A stretch of 64,000 bases of DNA from Antedon mediterranea (taxonomy: Eukaryota; Echinodermata; Crinoidea; Comatulida; Antedonidae): NCBI RefSeq assembly GCF_964355755.1, contig NC_092673.1, positions 625,001 through 689,000 of the forward strand, read 5' to 3'. Shown piece by piece: positions 11,901-22,673 of the stretch. Within the stretch, counting starts at the first letter, position 1. Every line of letters starts with the position of its first letter. The notes under the pieces were generated by a model. The model had not been told where the DNA came from. It did no database searches and saw nothing but the letters and a program-made list of their open reading frames with translations. Both the position numbers and the translations under genes were made by a program.

Positions 11901-14900
11901 CTTTTTTTGTCAAACTAGTTTGATAGAGTAGACAGAGCTATGTAATTCAACTTCCATAATTCTTACCTGCTAATATTGGGCATATCTTTACTTCCAGAAG
12001 CTCATAAAGCTGCAATAACTTTGCATCATCAAGTTTCTTTTTTAAACTTGACATCGTTTTTATCATGTACAGCAGATCATCACAAACCATATACCTTCCC
12101 TACATCACACAATTGAAATAGTTTAAGATAAACAACCATGTTTGTAGAAAACAGACACCTAATGCACAATTAATAGTGACGTAACATAAGTTAATTTGTC
12201 AATGCCTGCTGTAAAGTAATTAAGTACCAGCAATGATAATAATTTATTTTTCCTAAATTGCCACAGTTATCACTACTAGCAACAAAATGCCAACAACAGT
12301 ATCAACTTCATAATCATCATCATAAAAGCAACTAATAATAAATATTATACTTGAGAATGTCTTGGTGTTTGTTTGTCTACCATATCGGTCAATTCAGTGA
12401 AGGTATTTGGGCAATGGTCAGCATCTAACAACCAAGCTGCTATCTTTGGATCGTCTACTCTCCAATCACTGGAAACTGAAACGACAAATATTGTACTAAA
12501 TAATTATTAACCATTGAATATAAAAATAATACATCGATCTAAGAGCCCAGTCATGTTTGAATGAAACCATTTGTACACCTGGAGAGAGGCAAACATAAGT
12601 AAAGTATCTTGCCTAAAAATACAAGCAATGCTTGTTGGAATCCTTTGTTATGTCTTAATGCTGTTAGATATATCATAGAAATGACAAACATACCAACTCG
12701 GAGGTTAAATGAATAGTGTTCAATTAAAGCACAAAACAATTCTTTAGCTCCAAAGCATACTTTAGTAATAGATACATTTGACATCAGATTTTGAAACATT
12801 ACACTGTAAAAAAAAAAAAAATTATAATAGATATATTAGTAATTAGCATACATATTATGACAAAACTATTAATAAAATGATAATAATGTAGTGATAACAA
12901 TGAAGTACCAATGTGTGTCAATTCGAAAAATATAAAAATGTCAAAATGCAATATTTCTTGTACCGTGTGTATTTGTCCATATCATTAATGGCAAGAGGTA
13001 TGTGAACGAATATTTTCTCTTCCTTTTTCATGGCAACCAGGGTTATACCAATGGGTTGATCATCAGACTGCATTTTTGCCAATTTGCTTTTCTATTAAAA
13101 AAAAAATGGATTCTGTTATCAAATCAAATAATTTAGGATAAGATTATACAATCTAACTTTGTAAGCATAATCGGCTCCATTGAATACAATGACATGTTGC
13201 CCGCAACCAGATTCATTCATGACGCATTTATTCTACGGAGTCTGGACTATCACTATTTATGCTGTTCATATCATTTTTGTTATTGTAAACACATACATTT
13301 TGTTTTTGTTCTGTGTTTTATTTGATTTCTATGTGTTGTAATATGACAATACTATAACATACGGTGAGAATAAACAAATAAAATATACACAATATATAAA
13401 ATGTACACAATCACCTTTGTGTGTATTCCTATGTGTTGTAATATGACAATACTATAACATACGGTGAGAATAAACAAATAAAATATACACAATATATAAA
13501 ATGTACACAATCACCTTTGTGTGTATTTCTCCTCCACTCAATTGTGTAGAACTGTCAGCATACACTAGTGTTAGGGCTACAACATCTGCTGTGGTGATAC
13601 TGCCTAATACTATCTGCCTTTCTTTTTCATTTATCCTTGCTACATTTATCAATTCTTTTGATCTAGATGTAGTTGGTTTTTGAGAAAATACCTTTAAATG
13701 AACAAATAATAAATGTTATTATTTGCAGTATTTCAGTTTGAATTGTTACTGTACTCTACTTAGTTTATGTTGTACCTGGTTAATCTTGAGTTGTCTATCC
13801 TGAGTACACGGTCTCTTTACTGGAGTTTGAAATCTTCTTTTACAATTACTTTCCTTTTGTTTCTTGTTCATTGTGTTTCTCATATCTCTACATTAGAATA
13901 AAAATGGTAATAATTATTAGTATTAAAATAATGTTTGGTAAAACATGTTTAGGTGACTAATAAAAAAACTATATCCCACCTGGAATATTTTGTCACTGGA
14001 AGTGAATGCTCCTTAGTACTATCTGATCCATAAACATTCTGACTGGTACGAGTAAAAGAACTATAGCATGTGTTCATAGGCCTATTTGTTATAACTGCTT
14101 TTGTACAGATACTTGCAATTTCTCTCATGTCTCTACTTAATTTTGAATTTTCCATCTTATTTTTTTTTTCTAAATGCTCCTGTTTTATCTCTGGTTGGGA
14201 TGATTGTGTACTAATGCAGACTGGTTGTTGTTCTTCTTGATCATGATTATGCCATCTGTCGGTCAGAACAATATTTGAATGCTTTTCTGTACATGGAAGT
14301 CCAGCTGATGTAAAAGAATACCAATTATTTGTATTTGTTTTTAAATCTTTGGCTGTTAAATTATTATTATGATCTGTTTTATTGGCATTGAACGGATTGT
14401 TAAACTCTGTATCTGAATCATCAGAAAATGAGAGAGGTGGACTATCTTGGTTATTGCTTGATTTGCTATCATTCCAGTCTTTGTTATAGAAGTGAGTGTC
14501 TGGGGTATGTGGCACCGAAGAAGTTTGATTACAAGAAAAGCTTTCAGAGACATTACTAGAAGAATCTACTGTGCGTAGAGTATTTTTTGCTGTATCAGTA
14601 GTTGATTGCACGGATGAATCCATTGTGAAACGATCACCACTAATGGGTACAGTAGACAAACCCATTTCTGATGTAGCAAGGTCATTGTTAAATGTCATAC
14701 AAGGATGGTTCAGTGAAGATTTACTTGTTGAAGGAGAAACATTTGAAGTTACACAATTTCTATTTACGCGTGTCGTTTGGTTTGTTGCCAGAATGTTATT
14801 CTCTCGTTGTAGGAGGCTCACTGTATTTTGATCAGCATCTATGTAGTCATTAGGTTCTTTTTTTATTTTTAGTTCAAGGGTTTTATTCTTTTTCAAAAGC

Positions 14901-15206
14901 TCTGAAGAGTAATTAGAACACTTGTCATTCTTGAATTTTCTGTTATAAAGTGATGAACAATAGTTGTTTGATTTGGTTGATTCTGCAATAAAGAAGGAAA
15001 ATCAAATTTAGATACCGAGTATATTTTAAACTGTCAATAATTTTGTGTTTGGTGCTCTAAATTATACCTTCTTTCAGCTTGAATGTCTCTTCTCTGTTCT
15101 TGTGTGCTTCTCTAAGAGCTCTTAAAACAGTCAGAGCATCATGAGACGGCCAAAACACCACAGAACAATCAGGAGGTCGTTTAGCTGGTGTCCACACTGG
15201 TGACAT
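6000..15206 (-). CDS. POLN: Family-A DNA polymerase, DNA polymerase nu-like, 23 exons
   Basis: Predicted 1072-residue DNA polymerase (3219 bp). Exons on the minus strand are 15206-15068, 14982-13980, 13887-13776, 13691-13515, 13091-12964, 12803-12694, 12475-12351, 12099-11967, 11671-11607, 11410-11327, 11007-10903, 10670-10614, 9796-9743, 9576-9511, 9413-9359, 9251-9174, 8373-8259, 7985-7903, 7688-7617, 7484-7314, 6693-6547, 6246-6185 and 6077-6000. Every junction keeps frame. Exon 2 codes a long, Ser/Asn-rich disordered N-terminal region. Exons 4-7 correspond to the degenerate exonuclease-like domain (DPKIAAWLLD). Thumb and palm follow: SSGRLTSTNP, motif A as DFQSIELRLLAHLS, the O-helix motif DRTKRIVYSLIYGAG with its Arg, Lys, Tyr and Tyr in place, SFAERQAVNFVIQG, motif C LLQIHDELLLE, and the C-terminal PVSINVGKTWGGMIP. 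The AERQAVNF..QG segment and the ending favour POLN over POLQ, and no helicase domain is present. Polymerase nu is a low-fidelity enzyme linked to crosslink repair and recombination. The odd point is motif A, QS instead of the usual SQ. Confidence 0.9.
6770..7083. mobile_element. Two adjacent MITE copies forming a composite
   Basis: These lie in the POLN intron between exons 20 and 21. One copy spans about 6770-6962 and has three tandem repeats of a block containing GGTAGTGGTATGCCCAAATA. A second, about 6962-7083, abuts it. The outer ends are inverted copies of AAAGCTCTGTCTGCATTATC, and the inverted match runs beyond the element ends into the flanks (6758-6797 against 7054-7093, 40 bp without mismatch). 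Noncoding. Confidence 0.75.
8058..8229. mobile_element. MITE copy 4
   Basis: Located in the POLN intron between exons 17 and 18. It starts AAAGCTCTGTCTACACTATC and continues with AAACAAGTTTGACAAAAAAG. The right end is a diverged inverted copy ending in GTAGACTAGACACTTTA. It shares the TATGACATCATCATGTCCAT core with the other copies. No coding capacity. Confidence 0.7.
8437..9036. repeat. 17-bp minisatellite, about 35 copies, in a POLN intron
   Basis: Imperfect tandem repeats of a 17-bp unit, GGGTGTCCCTTTAATTT, fill about 600 bp of the intron between exons 16 and 17. Variants alternate between TGTCCC and TGTTCC, and between TTTGGG, TATGGG, AGAGG and GATGAG. Neighbouring copies tend to share the same variant, as expected from local slippage or unequal exchange. 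No function can be read from the sequence. Confidence 0.9.
9928..10485. repeat. Perfect 42-bp satellite, 13 copies, in a POLN intron
   Basis: Thirteen copies of a 42-bp unit, starting AAATATATAATAGCAACTAG, plus a partial fourteenth lie in the intron between exons 12 and 13. I saw no difference between copies. Because 42 is divisible by three and one frame lacks stops, the block reads as a repeated 14-residue peptide (KYIIATSQSNIQMS) inside an open frame at 9778-10503. That frame lies inside the intron, on the strand opposite POLN, and has no other sign of coding. Confidence 0.95.
11818..11940. mobile_element. MITE copy 5
   Basis: Short copy in the POLN intron between exons 8 and 9. Left end AAAGCTCTATCTTAACTATC; right end TTTGATAGAGTAGACAGAGC, an imperfect inverted repeat. 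It carries the family's TGATGATGTCATATCACT and CCATATTTAGGC blocks and has no coding capacity. Confidence 0.7.
13329..13528. repeat. 100-bp direct tandem duplication at the end of POLN exon 4
   Basis: The 100 bases from about 13329 are repeated from about 13429, apparently without change apart from the outermost bases. The right-hand copy includes the last bases of exon 4 (CACACAAAG on the minus strand) and its splice donor GTGATTG. The left-hand copy therefore places a second identical donor 100 bases further into the intron. Confidence 0.85.
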
Positions 15207-17010
15207 GGTTAAATCTGTAAATTAATTATTTGAAATATGCTTAGATTTTATACCTATTGCTATTGTAATTTTAAACATTTTTACATATACTTATACTGCA
15301 AAAATAAATGTGACATGTACACTAATCTAATTATAATTGTAACCATTGGCATTTATTAATATTAGTCTAGGCCTAGGCTGGAGGCCTAATTACAATATGA
15401 AATTAATATATTTAATATGCTACTAGGCCTAGGCCCTAGCCTAGGCCTAGTACCATCATGTCTCAAAAGAAAATTAAATAATTCTTCTTCACAATCTGAA
15501 TCAATCACATCCTCATCATAAATATTCGTACGGGCCTACTGAGCTAGGTAGGATAGGTATCCAACTAGGCTAGGCCTAGGCTATTTAGCAGCATGTGGTA
15601 TGCTCAGTTAAATAACAGCTCCCCTTCTTTCCTGCTCTCCTCACTCACTCAGTCATACCAAGTAAGTAGGCCTCTTGCTAGCATGATGGGCCTAGAAGGT
15701 TGGAATGAATAAATGATTAATATTTTAGGCTAGACCTGCCCATGTCTTAATCTAATTTGTTAGGTAGCTGTAGATTACAGATACGACATAAAATTGAAAA
15801 TAGTTAACTTATTAATTAAAAAATTACGTCTTAATATCAAATAAAGTAGGCCTCAAGTTAGCAGCAGCCAACACGTCGTAATTCTGATTCCCGTAAAGTT
15901 TTCAATATGCAAATTATTATACAGCATGTTCCATTAAGTAGATAGCCTATGCATGACAAGATTTAATAATATTATGTATAATATAAGTGATAACTAGATT
16001 AATACATACCAAAATAATCAAAAACATATTTTAAAATTTTAATTTTTTTTCTAGATCCTAATTATTTTTGTTTATATTAGGCAATGATGACTGATGTACA
16101 TTTAACCAAAATATTAACACCCCTATATAAATAGTGTACTGTTCTTTTTAATTTAAACTAATATTTCATAATCATTACTACGCTTCAAAAACCAAATAAT
16201 ATTAAAATTTTCAAAATACGTAATTATAAATTTGATAGAAACACAGTACAGTATATATTGTACAGTATTGCATATCTAGTAGGCCATATCAATAATTTAT
16301 TTCAGAGAGAAACCTTTTGCATAATAGGTGAACGCAATTGGATAATATAGACAAATTATCTGAAATGGTCTTAATTTTGACCAATCACGTATTGTGTTGT
16401 ATAATCTATGAGTCTTCAATAACTGTGGGCAACACAAAACAATAATGAATGACTGCTCTAGCTGAAAAAACTAGAGAAGATTCGAACTACTGTTGTTTTT
16501 AGGTGTAAGTTATTTTAAACAGTACAATAGGCCTATAATATATATTTTAAATTAAATAAATAAATGCTTAAATATTTAGCAAGACTCTAGGCCTACCTAG
16601 TATAGCTATTTGGGTACGGGTTAGCCAAGTTGGGTACGAGTTGGCATGGGTACGGGTTGGTTTGGGTACGGGTTGACCAGCACCCAGGCCTAGCATGTGC
16701 TTGTTAATTGTAGCCTGGCTGGGCTAGCAAAAGGCCTATTATTATAGGTCTAGCTAGGCCCACTAGGCCTTAGTAGGCCTACTATATTACTACTAGCCTA
16801 GGCCTAGTAATACCTAACCTTACGCCTAGGCCTAGCTAGGTAGGCTGAGCCAACTACACTTGGGCCTAGGCCCTCCTTCTTAGCTAGCTAGGCTAGGTAA
16901 AGTAACTGGTAGGTTTGGACCGAGCTGACCAGCTTCCGCTACTTCCACTGACTGTTTACACTGATTTTTAAAAAATTTGCATTTATTTTTCAGGAATTAA
17001 ATGATTAAAA
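15207..17010. promoter_or_regulatory. Shared upstream region of divergent POLN and MAP9 genes
   Basis: The start codons of POLN (minus, 15206) and MAP9 (plus, 17011) face away from each other across 1.8 kb. A CCAAT box in TTGACCAATCAC is at 16377-16388. After it, a likely untranslated MAP9 leader exon ends near AG/GTGTAAGT at 16501-16508, and the next acceptor (TTTTTCAG at 16986-16993) precedes the coding start. TAGGCCTA palindromes are dense at 15360-15620 and 16540-16900. A short GGGTACGGGTTGG repeat is at 16612-16680. A bidirectional promoter is inferred from layout only. Confidence 0.45.
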
Positions 17011-20000
17011 ATGTTAGCAACTCAAAGATCAGGCCATGAGTCTTCAGGTTAGTAACATTAAAAACAATTGTGGTAATGACATTCTATTAATTGTCTAATT
17101 AATTAGGTCTAGGCCTAGCTAGCCTACGTATGTTGTTAGCCCTTTTTGACATGTTGTGTACATTTTTTTGTTCAATTGTTTGTATTTATACTTCTGTACT
17201 GTTTGATATAGGCAAAAAAACTAAATCTGGTTTCCAAAGTGAGCTTGAGTCCAAACTGCGTGATCGTAGAAAGCGTGGCCTTGGTGCAGGACTAAGCGAT
17301 TTTAGTCTTACAGAAGATGATGATGATGATGATGCCAACAAAGAAGATGAAGACGATGACAGTGATGACGATTTTGGAAACAGTACTGATGGTAGTTATT
17401 TTATATTTGTTGCCAATCGTAGATTTTTTATTCCAATAATAAAATATTTATTATGAAATTATCTTTGACTTAAAAAACAAACCTTTTTTAATTCGTCTTT
17501 ACTCACTGATTTTTTTCAAATTTTCATTTTTGACAGATTTTCTTTCCCAATTCACAACACCTGCAAAAACTAATACTAAAGGAGGGTGGAAGCCACCAGT
17601 ACCACAATCAACAAAGAAACCCTCTCCTGTTCCTTCACCAAGGAGCAAACTAAGTGATTCATCCCCAACACCATCTCCTCGCTCAAAGTTGAGATCCAAA
17701 TCTCCTATATCAAACAGGTCTTCATCTCCAGATCCACTACTCAGCCTGCTTAAAAAAGAAGACAACAAAAAGTCCGCTTCAAGCCCAGTACCAAAACCAA
17801 GACCTAGGAAAAAAAACCTTGACTCTACAGATGATGACTCTCCTAGGTCAACAACAGGTCAGCATCAACCAATTAAAGGAAGGCATTCGCCAAATAAAGA
17901 GTTGAATACCAAATCAAAAAATGGAAGAAAGAGTCCTAGTGTTGATGAACTACTGGGAGTAAAACCTAAATCTCGGAGTAGCTCACCAGTTAAAAATGAG
18001 GAAAAACAGTCAGAGTTAGATATGCTCTTGGGGATTAAACCAAAATCAAGGGCCAACTCTCCAACTCGTAAAGAAATCGAACATAAAGAGGCTGATAAAG
18101 TGAAAGGAAATCGAACCTCTCCATCTCCAAAAGCAACATCTCGTAAGGTTTCTCCGAGTAGACAGTCAGATTCTCCATTTTCGTTTGTGGAGACTGAATC
18201 CAAAAAGAAAAAATCAATTTTGGATTCTGATGAAAGTGACCAAGGAAAAAAGTCTAAATCTAAAAAGAGAACGGATAAAAAAAGTAGTGGCAAAACGTCA
18301 CCATCCAATAATAAATCATCCAGAATAAAAAGTATACTAGGTTCAAGCAGTGAGGATGACAGTGAGAAGTCGAAATCAAAGAAGGGTAAAAAGGGGAGTG
18401 GAAGAACATCCCCAACAAGTGAAAAATCATCCAAAATAAAAGGGTTATTTGATTCAAGCACTGATGATGATAGAAAAAACAAATCTAAATCAAAGGTTTC
18501 AGGAAAAAACAGCAGAAAATTATCTCCATCTTCCAAGAAAAAAGGTTTATTGGATTCCAGTAGTGATGAAGAAGAACGTAAAACAAACTCTAAATCAAAG
18601 AAGGAGTCTAGTAATAAGGGAAGGGAATCACCATCCAATGTCAAATCAAAAAGAAAAACAAAAGGATTACTTGATTCCAGCAGTGACGAGGAAACTAATG
18701 ACCTAAAAGATAAGAAAGGAAAATCTGGGAATGATAGAAGAAAGTCAACAAGAGGCGGTTCTCCTGTACAGAAAGAAACCAAACAAACAACCCTATTTGA
18801 TTCTAGTAATGAAGAAGAAGAAAAGGTTGCACGAAATAGAAAAACTCAAAAACAGAAATCTAGATCATCTTCACCAGATTCTAAACGACCAACTCCAAAA
18901 CCAAGAATTACATCGGCTAAAACAAGATCAAAGTCTCCAGGAAAAAACAAAGTTAGTGGAAAGGATAATTCTGAAACGGATTCTGATGACAAAAATAAGA
19001 AGTCAAGAAGAAAAAAATCGAAGAATTCATCAAATAAAAAGAAAAGTTCTGATTCAGATTTAGATGAAAACTCTCCATTCAATATACAAGCTAAGAAAAA
19101 AAAGGAAAAACAATCAATCCTTGATTCTTCAGAGACATCATCATCAGAAGAAGAGAATTCATCAAAAAAGAAAAATCAGAAGCAATCCTTGTCTTTACTT
19201 GAAGCTCTGGAAGACTCTGATAATAAAAAGAAGAAAAAGAAAAAAAAGAAAGGGCTTCTGAGTGACAGTGATGGAGACCACAATGATAGTTACCCAAAAG
19301 ACCGAAGGCCAAAGGTGAGAATACTATTGTTTTCTGTTTTGAAATAGTATTTTATTTTATTTCATCAGGGTTGAGGGGAGTTAGGCATTGACTGGTGTAT
19401 AGGGAGTGTACAATCATTGTAAAGTTAAACCATGGAGGAGTCTCCATCTCCTACATTTGGTTTTGATGTATTTTGTTCATATAAAAATATAATTGGTTTT
19501 TTTTTCTGTTCAGAATGGATATCATAGTGCTGATTCTGATGGTGGAAACAAACCCAAAAAGTTTATTGATCCTGCTTCTGGGAATAGGTAGGTTTTGAAT
19601 ACAATATACATTTGCACATTACAGAAATCAAAAGACTAAAAAAATAGAAATATCCTGTCCAGAATTGGTTGAACATAATACGTAGTGTATCTAAAAGTTG
19701 TTTCCAATTGTAATTAGACGTGTACGATCAGCATCCGGTGAAAACATTGCTAGGCCAAAGGCGCAACGACCACCAAAAGGAGCAAACACACTTAGTTTGA
19801 ATTCAAGTTTGAACTCTAGTTTTGGATCAGGATTAGGAGACTCGCTTAATGATGCAAACTCTATACGTAATGCCATCTATGGTGAATGGAGAGTTCGAAA
19901 AGATGCAGAATTACAAGCAAAAATTAAAGAAAAGAAGAAGGAAGAAAATGAGGTGAAGAAAAAGAAACTTGAGGTAAGGAATTGTATTTGAAGAATCACA

Positions 20001-21306
20001 ATCTGACTTTTTTGAAATAGTGAATTTTATTTACAATATCTGTAAGGGACCTTACATAGGCATTCAAACATGGTAGATAAAAGTAGTGTATAAAGTTCCC
20101 TTGGCAGGTGTTTCGTTTATTAGTGCATTTGAGATGGTCAAAATTACATTTCTGAAAATTTGAACTATTTGTTAGGAAGAGAAGGATAGAAAGTTAGAGG
20201 CCATGGCAACATTTAGAGCTTGGAATGAGAAAAAACAAGAACAGCTGAAGAAAGAAAAAAAGAAAAAGGATGCTGAAAGAAAGGAAAAAAGAGAGAAAGA
20301 AACAGAAGAGTTGGCAGAGAAAAGAAAAATGGCAGAAAAGGTAATTTTATCTGCTAAATGTATTGTATTCATTGATTTTGAGGCAGGAGAAAAGTAACCA
20401 TTATGTTGATGTAATTTTAGTTAATATCATTACAAGACAAATGGCTTCTGTTCTCATTTTGTAATTGCCAGATTATGCAAAATGTATGTAGAAATATTAA
20501 CTTATTTATTGCTTTTGTTTGTTGCTGTTTTATTATAATACATATTTGCCAAAATAATATTTATTTTGTTTTGTTTCATCAATTTTAGACATTTCAAGCG
20601 TGGAAGGGCACAAAGGATGATGTTTTAAAAGAACAACATCAAAAGAAACTGAAAGATGAAAAGAAGGAGTTGCACAAAACTGTTGAAACTAAAGATGAAA
20701 AGAAAAAGGATGCTGCAAGTGCTTTTAAAAAATGGTAATTTTGACAGATTGAGTATGAAAAGGGACAGCACTACCTGTAATAATATTACTTGCATATTCA
20801 TGTTGTTTAGCTATGTCAGGTATAGATTTAGGCTGAGGCTAAACAGGCTTTAGGCCCCTAAAATTTAATAGCCATGACATTTTAAAATAAAATTTGTATT
20901 TTTCTGCAACCTGATGGATCGTTTTATTATTATTATTATTATTTATCCCTCCTAATCTATAATGTTAGATCCGCACCTGTATGTGTAATGAATTTGGAAT
21001 TTGTACAATTATTTTCATTTATAATTTTCAATTAATCAATTTAGGAAATCTGTGAAGGATGAGAAGATACATACAGAAAAGAAAGAAAAGAAAAAGCAAG
21101 AAAAGGAAAAGAAAAAGGAAGAATTCAGTCATACAATTAAGAGAGAAAAAGAAGCAAGTAGTTCATATGAACAATGGCAGGACAACCTTGACAAAAGGAA
21201 AAAAGCAGAAAAAGAAAGATTGAAAAATTCAAGACCCATATCAAGTACACCATTTAGACCATGCAGTAATACAGTACCTACAACACAACATTCAATGAGA
21301 TATTAA
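17011..21306 (+). CDS. MAP9: Microtubule-associated protein 9 (MAP9/ASAP)-like, 8 coding exons
   Basis: Predicted 965-residue protein, longer than my recollection of the vertebrate protein (about 650). MAP9 binds spindle and ciliary microtubules. Coding exons are 17011-17047, 17212-17391, 17537-19314, 19514-19587, 19718-19973, 20176-20340, 20589-20734 and 21045-21306; all join in frame (2898 bp). After FQSELESKLRDRRKRGL and an Asp/Glu run comes a disordered Ser/Lys-rich exon of about 590 residues. The C-terminal third carries the family signature of spaced tryptophans in charged coiled coil: SIRNAIYGEWRVRK, ATFRAWNEKKQEQLKK, TFQAWKGTKDD, SAFKKW and SYEQWQDNL. This matches the repeated EALASFEAWK-type segments of MAP9. 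The disordered exon is unusual in repeating a hydrophobic-DSSSDEE motif about eight times. The start ATG follows a splice acceptor, so the 5' untranslated region is probably split. Naming rests on the C-terminal motifs. Confidence 0.82.
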
Positions 21307-22673
21307 GGTTGAGTTGTACAATGTACGTCTAGGTAAGATCTGGAATTATCTTCTTGGAGGTAAATAATTTGCCATTCAGCTATGTTCTCTCTAATACAAA
21401 TGTGATATTAGTAGCCGATTTTGAAGGTTAGAAAAGTTAATTTGCCTTATTTATAAAGTGTACTATTTTACTAAAGCATTATTTATAATAGCTAGAATAG
21501 TTTCTGCCAACTGTGCTTAACACTCGCCATACCAGAATAATATACTTGCATTAAACTTTTCACATGACCCAAAAAGAACTTTCTGTAAATCACTTCAAAA
21601 GTGTGCGTAATTTTTGTTTTTAGAGCCAATAGATAACAAATAAGAGGTACTGTTTTTTTTTTTCAATAGATATGTTAATAGAATTAAATAGTATTTAAAT
21701 AGAACAAATTGTGGAATTATTTTCTAGTTGCCAAAGTAAAATTAAAGAAAAAAACGTTTTTAAGTAGTTTTAATTAATATACTATTTATGTATCTAGTGT
21801 GTTTTAAGTATCCGGACAGAATGAAAAATAGATTGAAGAAATTGGCACTGTTTTTGGCAGTCAGATTTTGGTGGTAAACCAACACTTTTGAAAATTAGTT
21901 TGATCCTCTTTAAATTTGCTATATTTAAATAATGTGTTGTTTTGATTTAATTTAGCCTAACTTTTGTGAATAACTGGGAAGTTGCAATAACCTCCTTAAT
22001 TATGCCTACTGTACTAATTTTAAAAGACCTTGGTATTTAAAATTTTAAAATAAATACAAAATACTTAGTCATCAATTGATATTTGTTTTCCATTTCTTTC
22101 ACACACAACAAAAATACAATAGAAATACATGATTAATGAAATGATATTATAACACACCTTAGTAGATTCATGTCATTTGATTGGGGATTGTGTGATGTCC
22201 TTATTTCCAAGTACTGCAAGTTTACTTTGCAAATAATGATATATATATATACAACTTGGTCCTATGTATTATTAGGTGTTCTGGGGAGAAATTCTCTTAA
22301 TATGAGTTTTAAATGTACATATTTGTAATACAGAGCAACCACTACCACCAGCATGCTAATTATGACATAAAAGCCTGCATAAAATTGTATTATTTTTCAG
22401 AGAGATACAACTATAATTATATCATTTATCACTGCACACAAAACTATTCTAAATACCAATATAATTAAATACACTTTTTAAAACTTTGATACGATCTCTT
22501 GTATATAGTAAAATGCTTCTTTTTATATTTTTGTAGGTGATACATACCAATTTTTAAATTTAAAATTGCTCATCAGGTGTTTTACTGGAATTTTAAATTT
22601 ACTTTAATTTAGGTTAATTAAATTATTGGTTCTTCATCCTTTTCTTGTTTACTATTTTACTTTATTCTGTTTC
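21307..22673. other. Convergent 3' region of MAP9 and the PARP14-like gene
   Basis: AT-rich sequence between two genes that converge here. It should contain the 3' untranslated region of MAP9, with a candidate polyadenylation signal AAATAAA near 22048, and that of the minus-strand macro-domain gene. A short AT dinucleotide run lies near 22240. No further coding exon was seen. Confidence 0.5.

Noticed and set aside
14571-14831. Plus-strand open frame opposite POLN exon 2
   Set aside because: It overlaps a well-supported minus-strand coding exon and has no motif of its own.
17865-18782. Minus-strand 305-residue open frame opposite MAP9 exon 3
   Set aside because: It is a shadow of the Ser/Lys/Asp-rich codons of the MAP9 exon, whose plus-strand frame has splice and family support.
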